From: Alopecurus myosuroides
Taxonomy: Eukaryota > Streptophyta > Magnoliopsida > Poales > Poaceae
Assembly: GCA_028641055.1 (NCBI GenBank)
Contig: CM054057.1
Span: 578,364,610-578,428,609, forward strand
Length of the DNA: 64,000 bases
Reading direction: 5' to 3'
Below the pieces are notes generated by a model that did not search any database, was not told the origin of the DNA, and worked only from the letters and a program-made list of their open reading frames with translations. This document shows, piece after piece, positions 24,811-35,619 of this stretch; position 1 is the first letter of the stretch, and every line of letters begins with the position of its first letter. Position numbers and translations under genes: made by a program.

Positions 24811-25437
24811 TCAGGTATTTTCAAGTGAAGAAGCATCCAATTTGACACAAGAAACCTCCTCAACAATGCATTGTATTTTATCTATATAGGTTTCATATGT
24901 CCCTTTCTCAACACTTTTAGATTTACTACCTTCATCAAAGGGGTTTTCAGGAACAATCCAATCAAAATTCTTCTCTAGAGCTTCATGCATTGCTACTAGG
25001 TTAAAAGGTATTGGTACTTTGATTTCCTCTTTGTTTTTAGGTTCAGTTTTGTCTAATTTTTCAAGAGCACCAATAACATCTACACATGAGCATAGCATCT
25101 TAAAATGATCAAAGAATTTCCTAGCGTCTATAGCAACATCACCAAATTCTTTAAGCAAAGTTTCCAGAATAAAATTTGTCTTTTCAGTGTCCTCAACATC
25201 ATTTAGGTTAAGAAAAATTTGCTGCATTATGGGGTTAAAGTTAACAAACCTAGAATCTAACATGTGAACCAAAGAAGCTGCAGCAGTTTCATAATAGGGA
25301 GCAAGTTCTACTATGGATCTATCCTCAAACTCTTTATTCTTGCTAACATGATTAAAGAATTATTCAATATTATCCTTTCCAATTATAAAACTGCTAACTA
25401 TTGGTAACTCTTTCAGGGTGAACTTAGGGATCAACAT
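24811..25437 (-). pseudogene. Short element 2 ORF of unknown function
   Basis: From the ATG at 25437 the frame reads MLIPKFTLKELPIVSSF and meets TAA at 25360-25362. It then stays open to 24811, about 208 codons in all. The middle (EDRSIVELAPYYETAAASL) looks helical and there is no zinc knuckle or protease motif. I do not recognise the family. The C-terminus LDASSLENT matches the tail of the gag-derived ORFs of related elements at 16220 and 52396, so this ORF was joined upstream of a shared tail. It lies where gag lies in element 1. Confidence 0.65.
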
Positions 25438-25603
25438 GATGAAAAATAACAACATGGTAGCAAAAATAACAGCTAGAATAAGGATTTTTTTTTGTGTTTT
25501 TGATATAGAGAAGCAAACAAGACAAAATAAAACAAACTAAGCAAAACAAAAACAAAGTAAAGAGACTGGAGGTGAGAGACTCCCCTTGCAGAAATCCTCT
25601 TTC

Positions 25604-25621
25604 TCCCCGGGAGCAGCACCA
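25604..25621 (-). other. Primer-binding site, element 2
   Basis: In element orientation it reads TGGTGCTGCTCCCGGGG, a diverged tRNA-Asp-type site (family form TGGCGCCGTTGCCGGGG), nine bases inside the LTR. Confidence 0.7.
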
Positions 25622-25630
25622 GAAAAAGCT

Positions 25631-27197
25631 TGATGGTGCACGAGTGCACTCGTTGGGAAACCCCAAGAAGAAGGTATGAAGAGCACAACATTAAGTGTTT
25701 AACTCAGAAAGAAACCAAGGTTGAATCCACCAGTAGGATAAAGAAATCACTTACGAAGGTTGTTGTCAGCTGATGTTGGGAGGGCACACTACCGGTTCAA
25801 CAGCAACGTGGAATCTACATAACACAATCAAATTACTTTGCCCCAACGAAGCAGTGAGGTTGTTTATCTCACCGGTTTTGCTAAAAATAAAGGATTAGAC
25901 ATATAGTGAGGAAAAAAGTACTTGTTTGCAGTAGATGAATAAGAACGGTAATTGCAGTAGTAAAACATCGGTTGCAGTGGTTGTATTACCAGTGTAAAGA
26001 AATGGACCGGGGTCCACAGTTCACTAGTGTTGTCTCTCCAAAACAAATAGATAACATGCTGAGTAAACAAATTGCAGCTTGGCAATTGACAGATATAAAG
26101 GCTACACCGTAGTGCATATGCACGACATGTTGATTACTATGTGATTCATGAAAGCATTAAAACAAGATTCATAGACCGTTATCCAAATGCCTCTATGCCT
26201 AATAATCCAGCTTCGGAGCGTAATCCAATCAAACCTCGGGTATTAAGTTGCAAGCAACAGATAATTGCATTAAGAAAAGTGTGTAATGTAAACATCGTTG
26301 TTTTCTCCATAATGGCAATAACACATCCCCCACCCGTTACGTTTCTGTCGAGCGTGAGTGAAAGGGAGACATAAACCCACTATCGAGCATAAATACCCCC
26401 TCTTGGAGTTACAAGCATCAACTTGGCCAAAGCATCTAATAGTAACAGAGAGTATGCAAGATCATAAATAATATAAACATGAAATAACATGATAGATTGA
26501 TAAGCATTCGACATAGCATTCAATATTCATCAGATATTAGTAAACACAACATGTAGCATTACAATAAGATGATCTTGATCGTGGTAGGCAGCTCACAAGA
26601 TCTAAACATGAGGCATAAGGAGGAGAGAACAACTATCTAGCTACTTCTATGGACCCGTAGTCCAAGGATGAAATAGTCACACATCACTCTGGAGGCAGCC
26701 ATGGTGATGAAGAGCCCTCCGGTGAAGATTCCCCCTGCCGGTAGGGTGCTGGGGAGAGCTTTAGAACCCTCCTGAAATAGGGTTGACGATGACAGCGGCT
26801 ACTGAACTTTTGGTGGAAAAAGGCTCCGGTATTTAGGGTAACCCATGGAGGATCTTAAATAGGCGAGAGGGCAACGCCGGTGGGTGGCCAAGGGGGGTCG
26901 CGCCGACCTATGGTGTGGGGCCCGTGAGGGGCCCCCTCCGGGTCTCCTCCGGACTCCGTGTACGTGAAAAACTTCTAAGACCCTAGGATTTTGTTTCGTC
27001 CAATTCCGAGATATTTCCGGAACAACTTTTCTGAAATAAAAAACAGCAGAAAATAGGAACTGGCTCAGTGGCATCTTGTCAATAGGTTAGTCCCAGGAAA
27101 TCCATAAAAATGACATAAAGTGTATGGGAAACATGTAGCATATGGCATGAAAACAACATGGAACATCAGAAATTATAGATACGTTTGAGACGTATCA
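25631..27197 (-). repeat. Element 2 5' LTR
   Basis: A 1567-bp complete LTR with TGAT at both termini when read on each strand (TGATGGTGCA at 25631, ACGTATCA ending at 27197). Confidence 0.88.
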
Positions 27198-27350
27198 GCG
27201 CCCACCGTGGGGCCAGCGGCGTCTGGGGTTATCTTTCGGGCAGGACTCCTAGGCGACATCAACGACACAATTGCTGTCGGCACCACCGTCCCGGATCAGT
27301 ACGGCTGCTACATCACCAACGGAAATACGGTGACGCCAGCACCCAACCAC
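27198..27350 (+). other. Interior start of the Tat-like element
   Basis: A continuation of the primer site broken at 20901. It has a short open frame (SGVIFRAGLLGDINDTIAV) that could be leader or gag start. It is cut off at 27351 by another LTR fragment. Confidence 0.5.
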
Positions 27351-28340
27351 TGAAAGTGCATTTCTTATCCCTTAAGGTTTTGTGTGTTAATTAACAACAC
27401 TAGTGATATTTAATCATGTGCTAAGTGGTGCAGGCTATCCAGATATGTTTTACAAGTACCAAGCACCAAAAACTCGAAGAAAAGCTTGATGGTACTTCCT
27501 CTGGTCTGGAAAAAAATATTTGTCTTGGAGAGGCCGGATATTCCGCCCCCAGAAACTTGGTGAAGGAATTATGCTAAGGACCAGAGCGTGGGGCTTGCAG
27601 AGGTGGCACCGATTATTGGCCAGGCATTTCATGTCCTAGAGGCAGGATATTCCGGGGGGCGGATATTCCGCCTCCAGAAACTTGGTGAAGGAAATATTCT
27701 AAGGACCAGAGAGCGGGGCTTGCAGAGGTGGCCCAGATTATTGGGCGGAAATTTCATGTCCCAGAGGCTGGATATTCCGGGGGGCGGATATTCCACCCCT
27801 AGAAACTCGACATGACGAAATCAGATAAGGAATTTGGTGTTGGGCATGCAGATGCCCCCCCCGGATATTTGACCAGATTATTTGTCCTGAGCGGCGAGAT
27901 AATCCTAGGGGCCGGATATTCCGCCCCCACTAGGGCAGGATATTCCGTTCCAAAGTTTTCGCAATAGCCACATTTTGAGAGAGGGTATAAATACCCCTCT
28001 CCTTCAATCGTAAGTCAGGTCGCATAGTATTAAATTCCTCCATTAATTGAGCTCACCTACTCAAGAGATCTCCCAATCCCTCCACCCAAACTCGTTGATC
28101 TTCAAAGAATTGAAGGAGAAGGTCCTGATCTACATCTTCTCCAACCCATTCTTCATTTCACTTTCATTCACTTGAGCGATTCGTGTCTAGGGTTTCCTTG
28201 CGGAGAACCTAGACTTCATTGTTACTCACTTCTTATTTGTAGCAGATTCTTGGTGTTTGTCATGGTGTTGTAATGACAAGTGTCCTCGTTCAAGAACTAG
28301 ATTGTGAGGCCATAGCTTCTTAACAAAGTTCAAAAGGGTT
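27351..28340 (+). repeat. LTR-like fragment with 125-bp tandem repeats
   Basis: It begins TGAAAGTGCATTTCTTATCC, a start resembling Maximus-type cereal copia LTRs from memory. It contains tandem repeats (27535-27811) and a TATA-like GGTATAAATACC near 27985. A polypyrimidine-rich segment with the look of an LTR R/U5 region follows. No second LTR or target-site duplication was found. The right boundary is approximate. Confidence 0.5.
27535..27811. repeat. 125-bp tandem repeat, 2.2 copies
   Basis: A unit starting CGGATATTCCG begins at 27535, 27660 and 27785, a 125-bp period. The word GGATATTCCG also recurs further right (near 27912). Confidence 0.88.
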
Positions 28341-29279
28341 GTGGTGAGAAAGAGAAAAACGATCTTACCCAGGTTCGACCGCTCTATGGAGGGTAAAACC
28401 TATTCCTGGTTCTTTACTATTCATGATTCGAGGTCTCAATTACAAAGAGCAATTCCGACTTCTAATGTCTCGAGAACTATTGCTATGAGCTAGAACCTAG
28501 TTTCTATGTCCCAGCAACTCGCTTTATATAGCAGACGAGTTCCTGGGGTTACAGGTGAATTCGGGTTACGGTCGTCCTCGGAGTCCCATCGTGACCCAAC
28601 ATTATGAGATTTTGCCGGTTCATCCTAGAGGCTGGATCAGCTCTGGCCGGTTCTGGAGCTCCCCGCCAGATCTACAGTCCCGCTGTGCCCCGGCCTTGTC
28701 ACGAATCCTTCCACCGGCCCACGCCTGGGTCTTCGAGTCTTCCACGTCTGGATCTCCGGTTCTCCCTGATTGCCGATCTGGGGTAAACCGGTATGTTGTC
28801 TGTAATCGGCTTTTAACTAAGCCTGTTTAGGAACATGGAGGTTCGGGTACCCCTTAGTCATTCCCTCAACATTAGACCACATGTTAATATGAACGCTAGA
28901 CCGTGGTTTGTTCGTTGATGTTAAGCTCCTGAAAAAAGACAAACTCCTTTGAGTTGTGAAATAATCAGGGTCCTGTTTTCACCTTTGAATGGTGAACCGG
29001 CAATTTCCCTTTGTATGCTTGATCTTGATCTGTTGGAGATTCTATCTCCATTTTTCTTCGCTCTTTACTTACCTGTTTTAAACCGATTTGGTCTAGCCAA
29101 GCAGTTATGCTTGCGAGTCTATCTCCAGGATGCGAGGAACCAAAATTTCCCTGGTTTATCGCGTAACTTGCTCCATGCGTTTAATGCTGCAAATCCGGGA
29201 TATGTTATCTCCGTATTTATTTAATCTGACCTAGGACCAATCTAGAAATACGATAATCTTCACGGTCCTTTTTGCAAAA
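28341..29279. other. Unassigned repeat-like sequence
   Basis: It includes ACCCAGGTTCGACC and GGAGGGTAAAACC, words I associate with cereal LTR or CACTA repeats without being able to name a family. No supported gene. Confidence 0.35.
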
Positions 29280-29454
29280 TTGTCACGACAACTTATAGGG
29301 TTTCACCCCCCGCTTATAAATAGTGGGCATGGGGTAAATCCAAACCATTCCGTACCCCTGCCATCCTCTTCATCTTCCTCCTCTAGCGCCGCCCGGGAGC
29401 TTGATTCAAGCTTCAAGCGCCGCCGCCGCCAGAGCTTCACCACCGGTTTGAGGG

Positions 29455-30480
29455 AGAACATGAAGGAGAAGACCATGGCCGACAAAAGCATGAGAACCAG
29501 CAAGAAAAAGGAAGCTACATATCTCACTGGTTTCTCTGTCAGGAACAAAAAGGAAATTATCGTGGACTGGTGTAAGTCCTAGATCACGCATGATTGTCTC
29601 AGGAGATGCAGGATTCTGGTTTACCGACGGATAACATCTCTTGGCGTGCACCTGGAAATCAGACCCGACCCACTTCTGGGCCATACGAGGTAATCATTTT
29701 CGCTGACCATGTGACGCGGGGTTTCCGTCCTCCCGGGTCTCATTTATTCCGTAGCATTTTAGCACAGTACGGGTTACACCCCCAGGATATTCCTCCGAAT
29801 TTTGTCCTCAACGTTAGTAATTTCATAGTTCTCTGCGAGGATTACCTTCAGATCGAACCAAACCTAGATTTGTTTCTCGAGTATTTCTATTGAAATAAAC
29901 ATCCAGAAACCACTGGGGGTGCTTTGATATGCCGTGGGGGCATTTCTTTTCAGAGACGCAAGGATATAGTTTATCGGGCTGTGAACTTGGCTAGCCACCC
30001 CAAGTTATGATAAAAAAATCTATTGCAAAAACATTTCCCCAACCGGCGAGCCTCCTTTGCCGGGTTACCGAGCTGAGCATCTAGTTTTTTTATGAGAAGA
30101 TGAAATCCTACGCTGTACCGGCTGCCCATTCCAAACTCACTCCACTGCTTAAGCACGTCAAGTCCATGATCGTTCACGGCTTGACCGGTTTAGATCTGAC
30201 ACAAACATGGATGGCTTGGCAATCCAACCCCATAGCATTAGGAAGATAGTTTTCCACCAATACACCGGTTCTTCCACTGATCTGATGATCCGATGAGGTA
30301 TTCCATCAACATTCCTTCCAAACCTGAACTAACAAAGATGCTTAAGAACTTATTGGCTTGAAGAGGGAGAGGGTCCACAATGTGGGTTCCCCTACAACAT
30401 CTCGTCCTTTGCAGGGAGGATCCGTCCTGAAATGAGCCACTCCTATCACACAAATTCTCCACACTCTGGATCCTCTCACT
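29455..30480 (+). pseudogene. Broken gypsy-type gag with Transposase_28-like domain
   Basis: The clearest frame is 29594-29893, with SWRAPGNQTRP, then FRPPGSHLFRSILAQYGLHPQDIPPN and ICE/LCEDYLQIEPNLDLF-type motifs. These are typical of the plant domain Transposase_28 (putative gypsy type). A TGA at 29891-29893 interrupts it; similarity continues in the same frame (RGGISFQRRKDIVYR) and then past further stops, including SMIVHGLTGLDLTQTWMAW near 30165-30215. An upstream basic N-terminus (MKEKTMADKSMRTSKKK, from 29459) is in another frame and may be its start. There are several stops and shifts, so it is non-functional. It may belong to the Tat-like element interrupted at 20901. Confidence 0.6.
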
Positions 30481-31328
30481 TTAGTGTTGAAAGTGATTTT
30501 CCCATCAACTCTGGGTAAGCCGGATTTCCTTTGTTAATTTAATCATAAACCTGTATTTCCACTGTTTGCTATATAAACTTGTATTTCTTCTTTGGCAGAG
30601 CTCAAGTTGTGACCAAGGCCGTGCCACTTTTAGTTGCAGATCCTACAAGCAACATATAAAAGGATATTTTAGACGAGGAAATGGATGAACCAACGGCTTC
30701 AGTGCCCGTTCAAAGAGATGCTGATAACTCTACGCCTTATGCGTAGACGGATGTAGAGCTGACAATTGTTCATCCGGTTGCCGTTTCTACTGATCAAGAT
30801 ACAGAGCTTGAAGTTACTGGTTCCTAGTTCGTGGAATGCACTAGTACTTCCAAAGTTCTGTCATAGATTCCCGAGGATGCCAAACCAGCTTCCAAGTGTC
30901 GTGTTATCTTTGCCTGCGGTAACCTAGGAATTTCACGTAGTCCTAAACTGAATTTAATATATAAACATGAAAATTCTAGAACTGAATATACTGTTGTTCT
31001 TCCTTGCAGGATATGGAAACCGTGTTCTTGCTGTTCTTCCTCTGGATTTTCGATCTTCTTCTTCAGTCCATCATTTGTGTTGAGATTTGGTGTGTTTGAT
31101 CTTCGGTATGTGACTCCTTTGATGATCCAAGTAGAATTTTGTTTAGTGAAGTATTTCTTGAGTATTTTGGTACTGTAGGTGACAGCTTATGTGAGTTTGC
31201 ATGCTTAATTTGAGTAGAAATATTGTAGTTTTGATGTATGTTTAACTCTCATATAAGTCCCTATGGTAGTTTCCACGTTATAGTTGCTTGGAATTAATTT
31301 TTGTGATGATTGTTGAAAAATTTCAGAG
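30481..31328 (+). other. Degenerate transposon interior
   Basis: No intact frame. Up to about 31010 it resembles the decayed downstream part of the preceding gag-like gene. From about 31015 it reads as the leader before the ATHILA ORF-1-like gene. Confidence 0.4.
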
Positions 31329-32431
31329 ATGGAGCACAATGTTCATCAACTAAACCAACATGAGTTGGAGTTGCATGAGATCATGCTCGTGCACCGTGAA
31401 GAGAGAGTGTTCCCATCAATTTATCCGTGTCAGGAATTCATGAGGATTACGGAAATTTCGCAGGATTTCAACACTCTTATGCATAATGCAGGCTTGGACC
31501 GTTTCATTGAGGATGAACCTATCCAACATGTGAAACTAAGTATGTTTGTGGTGCAATAAACCCTATGGTCCACTATAAAATTTACAATAAAGCTGTAAAC
31601 CTGCCTTTCAGTGATTTTTGTGCAGCTATCAAGGTACCAGAGTGGGGTTCTTGTGAGAAGATAAAAGGGCAGGCTAAACCACCGCTAGAATTATATGAAG
31701 AGATTTGCCTAGGAAGAAGCTTCACAGGGGAGAGTGATAAAATTCGAGAAATTCAACTCCCAAACATTCGATACTTTGCCTATTTTACTTCTAAATGTGT
31801 GTTAGCTAGAAAAACTGCCAACAAGCTATCTGTCTATGATTAGGCGTTTATTGCAGCTGCCTTAAGATGTGATAGGTCTTATAACTTTGGCGCTTTGATT
31901 GCTTACCGCCTCTCACATAACCGTGAGAAGGGCGGAGTTTGTGGAGTTCTTATTGCCTCGCGCTTGCTAGCTTTGCATGGTTTGGAGCCGCACCCTCTAG
32001 ACCTGCAGTTTCCTATAGAGAGGCTTGATCTTGTTTCCATGGTTCAACATAAGTTTCTTTCTACCCATGCTCAGTTACATAATTTATCTTTTGAATCATC
32101 TTTTTCCAAACGATCCGTGTGGAGAGTTTTTAAAACTGTTAGGGAAGTACTTTTGCTTGCACCTCTTTTGTTTAATCTTAATAGCAGGCAAGGATGGAGG
32201 CTTTCTGAGAGTGAGCTGGACACATACCTTGCACATTACTCCCAGCAAGGGGAGGATGACGACGAGGGGGGCGATGGTAATTTCGTCCAGCCCTATGACA
32301 CCACGGGGATCCCATACCAGCACCCCGGTTATGACTATGCGCCCGCTGCTTCATCTTCTTATGGGGCGCTCGAGTACGACCATGCGAGGGACAACCCACC
32401 ACAGTGGGGATATTTCCAGCGCCATGATTGA
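31329..32431 (+). pseudogene. ATHILA ORF-1-like gene, disrupted
   Basis: The third ORF of a plus-strand Athila-lineage element, in the position after pol where family members carry ORF-1 or env-like genes. The first part (31329-31559, MEHNVHQLNQHELELHEIM) shifts frame near 31535-31545. The second part (31565-31843) reads INPMVHYKIYNKAVNLPFSDFC. A TAG at 31841-31843 interrupts the frame, which continues as AFIAAALRCDRSYNFGALIAY to 32431. The tail is Asp/Glu/Gly-rich and then Tyr/Pro-rich. The function of ORF-1 in the family is not established. One shift and one stop make it inactive here. Confidence 0.7.
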
Positions 32432-34393
32432 TCTCCACTTAGGCAAAAAGCCTAAGCTTGGGGGAGGTATACCGACATCACACTCATTTATATATCGAGT
32501 TCGGTCGGTTCTTTGTATATCCATGTTTTCATTTCTCTCGTTTGTTTTCGTTTTCTTTCGTTTCTTTTCATTTTATTATTTTGTTCTTGTTTTCCAAAAC
32601 ACAAAAAGACCACAAATATTTCTATTGTTTCTCTTTGTTTGCTTCTTTAGTTTCTTTATTTGGTTTACTTTCTTCTCTTGTTTTGGTTTAGTATTCAAAA
32701 ATCCAAAAATATTTTGCTTTGTTTGCTTGTTCTCTTTGTGTTCTTGTTTTAATTGAAAAACCCAAAAATATTTGTTGTTCTTCTTTGATTTTGTAAAGTT
32801 TTCTGCGCAGTTTAACAGTCGTCCGTGACTCTATTGGAGCTTGGTTTTCATTATATATTATTCGATCCACAAGTGAAGAGCAATAATGACGATCTATGAC
32901 AATTCAAGCTGTGGTGAGGGGCTGGTATGAACTCTATTTGCTTTCGTTTTTGTACATATACCCATCCATGTGAGCATGCTTAGTTTGTTCATATAAGATA
33001 TATGTGTTTTAATGGATGCTTAATAGTTCGTGCTCTCTCATGTTTTGTTCCAATTTATTAATAGTAAATGACCTGTCGTATACATATTTGTTGGCATTGT
33101 TCTATTCGTAGAAGGGTATGACATTGTGGTAGCCTCCTCTGACTGTTTCATTTGAATCGACTTGGCACATGCTCACACATGCTAAGCCTGAAAACAAAAA
33201 GTCAATAAGCCTCGATGATTTATTTTGCCTCAGAGTTCTAGTATCAATTTTATGCCTCAGTTAATTTTGTTTTGTCGCAAACATGATTATGATAGTTGTT
33301 GCTCTCTTGTTTGTCGCTCCCTGTCTATTGCTAGCCTTCACCTGTACTGAGTATGAGCTCTACTCGTGCATCCAACTTCCAAAAACCAAATTTTGCCAAA
33401 TGTCTCCACCATACCTACCTATATGTGATATTTAACTGCCACTCCAAGTAAATTGCTCATGTTCTACCTTTAAAACTTTCTAAAAATTATTCCTATTGTG
33501 TGCCCATGTTTTAGCTCATGAGGACGTAAATAGAGAATCTTTATCTCACTTGTTGACTGGATTTCACACCCTGGACTAGTGGCTTCATCCGCTTATCCAA
33601 TTGATATAAGAGATCACAGTGGGGTGCCAAGCCCCAAATTAATACACACAAAATCTCTTCACTATTTTCCCCTGATTTATCAGTCAAAGCATAATTGTGT
33701 AAACAAAAGAGAAACAGGGATGACCTTCTACCCAGATGCTCCTTCATATGGGATCCACTCTTGTGAATCTAGTTGGCTTGTGACGTACTGTATTTTCTGT
33801 TTACCATTCGTTGACATAAGAATACACCTCTCTTAAAAATGTTTTCAATACCTCTGTTTAATAAAATAAAAGCTCTAGCACATGAGTGATCCATGCTTCC
33901 CTCTGCGAAGGGCCTTTTTTTACTTTTATGTTGAGGCTTCACATTCTCACTTTATGCGCCTTCTTGAGAGCAATGACTGTTATTCTTAGTGTAATGTGTT
34001 TGTCCCAGAATACGGTTAATTGTGGTATAACTTTGATACTTGTATCTTTGATATCTTTATCTCTAGTCTTCCCTTGAACTTAAGAGGTGCCCTGACATTT
34101 ATGTTTTGCCCCACATATAAGGGCAAGCGAGATACCACTTTATCAGATTCTATTATGAATATTACAATCTTGCAAATAGTTATGCTTCATGTTGTTTATT
34201 ATTAATATGTTGTTATCTCTTCATGGTTTGTATATATATTAAGTGAAATTATCTTGCATTTATCTTATCATGAGCATAATAAAGTATTTGATCATATAGT
34301 GAGTATATTTACATCATATGAAAGAAATCTGTTTGTAAAAGTCTTTTATCGCACTCAGTTGTCACTGAATTGCTTGAGGACAAGCAATAAGCT
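32432..34393 (+). other. 3' UTR of plus-strand Athila-like element
   Basis: It starts with a purine tract CTAAGCTTGGGGGAGG (32452-32467), then a T-rich tract (32500-32790). It is distantly like the other 3' UTRs: 33500-33790 matches 55680-55970 and 59620-59900. No gene is supported. Confidence 0.75.
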
Positions 34394-34409
34394 AAGCTTG
34401 GGGGGGAGT
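34394..34409 (+). other. Polypurine tract of plus-strand Athila-like element
   Basis: AAGCTTGGGGGGGAGT directly before the LTR start TGATACGTCG. Confidence 0.88.
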
Positions 34410-35619
34410 TGATACGTCGAAAACGTATCTCCTTTTCCGAACACTTTTCTTATTGTTTTCCTCTAAACTTGTGTGTTCTGAATGCAACTAACACGTACTA
34501 ACGTTGTTTTCAGCAGAATTACCTTGGTGTCTCGTTTTTGTGCAGAAAGATCAACTTTCGGGAAATTGCCTAGAAAAGACCCCATTGTTCTTAAAACACC
34601 GGAAGACCCCGGGAGCCAGAAGGTGGCCAGGAGAGGGGCCACACCACCCCCTGGCGCCCCCTAGGCCGCGCCACCTGGTGGTGTGGGCCACTACCACACC
34701 CCCTCGGGCTCCCCTTTCGACTACATATTGCTTTCAACCCTAAAACACGAGGGGGTTCATCATATTCCATAGAAACACAACAGAGCGTCGCCGCCACGAC
34801 GAACTTCGATTCGGGGATCAGAAGTTCCTGTTATGGCACCCTGCCGGGACGGGGAATTGGAGGAGATCATCGAAATCGTCATCACCAACACCTCTCCATC
34901 GACCATCCATGTTTCCCCCATCCATGTGTGAGTAATTCCCCCGTTGTAGGCTGAAGGGGATGGTAGGGATTGGATGGGATCGTTCATGTAATAATGTCAT
35001 GATTGTTAGGGCATAGTGCCTAGTATCCTCTATTAGTGCTATTGACATTGTTGCAACTTGTTATGCTTAATGCTTGTAACTTTGGGCCCAAGTGCCATGA
35101 TCAAATATCTGAACATGTTATTGAATCATGATGATAGTTATTGTTTCTTGATCATACCTGCAAGTTGTTTACACATATCGTTCTCCGGAACCCGAGGCCC
35201 CGAAGTGACAGAATTTGGGACAACGGGAGGGGATGGCTGTGATGTGAGGATCACATGTGTTCACGGAGTGTTAATTCTTTGCTCTGATGTTCTATTAAAA
35301 GGAACGCCTTAATTACTAGTTGTTCCCTTGAGGCCCCGCTGAAAACGGGCTGGTAGGACAAAAGATGTTGTGCAAATTCTCATTGCAAGCACGTACGAGT
35401 ATTTACGGAACACATACCTATGGTTACTTAGTGCTTGGATGATTTATCTTATTTATCTGCAATGCCCATGTCTTGATTATTATATGAACTATCTTATCCA
35501 TGAAATGCATGTTCATCTATCCCTATGCCTACAGTATTTAATCCCGTTGTTTACTTCAAACACCACTGCTGCTGTTTTCATTCCACTGCTGCTATTATTT
35601 CATTACTGCTGCTACTATA

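Larger units (their letters stand above)
20902..27197 (-). mobile_element. Athila-like non-autonomous element 2, nested
   Basis: A minus-strand element with LTRs 20902-22446 (3', truncated) and 25631-27197 (5'). It has a tRNA-Asp-type primer site, a short broken ORF and a 3' UTR. The flanks GCACC (20897-20901) and GCGCC (27198-27202) look like a 5-bp duplication with one later mutation. It sits inside the primer-site region of the Tat-like element. The LTRs differ by roughly 12-15% over their first few hundred bases, by eye, so it is old. Confidence 0.85.

Noticed and set aside
27197..27394. Arg/His-rich short ORF after element 2
   Set aside because: It spans the junction of two different repeats and is an artefact of their joining.
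32025..32756. Plus-strand ORF of 243 codons with Phe-rich transmembrane-like end
   Set aside because: It overlaps the ATHILA ORF-1-like gene in another frame and then reads the T-rich 3' UTR.
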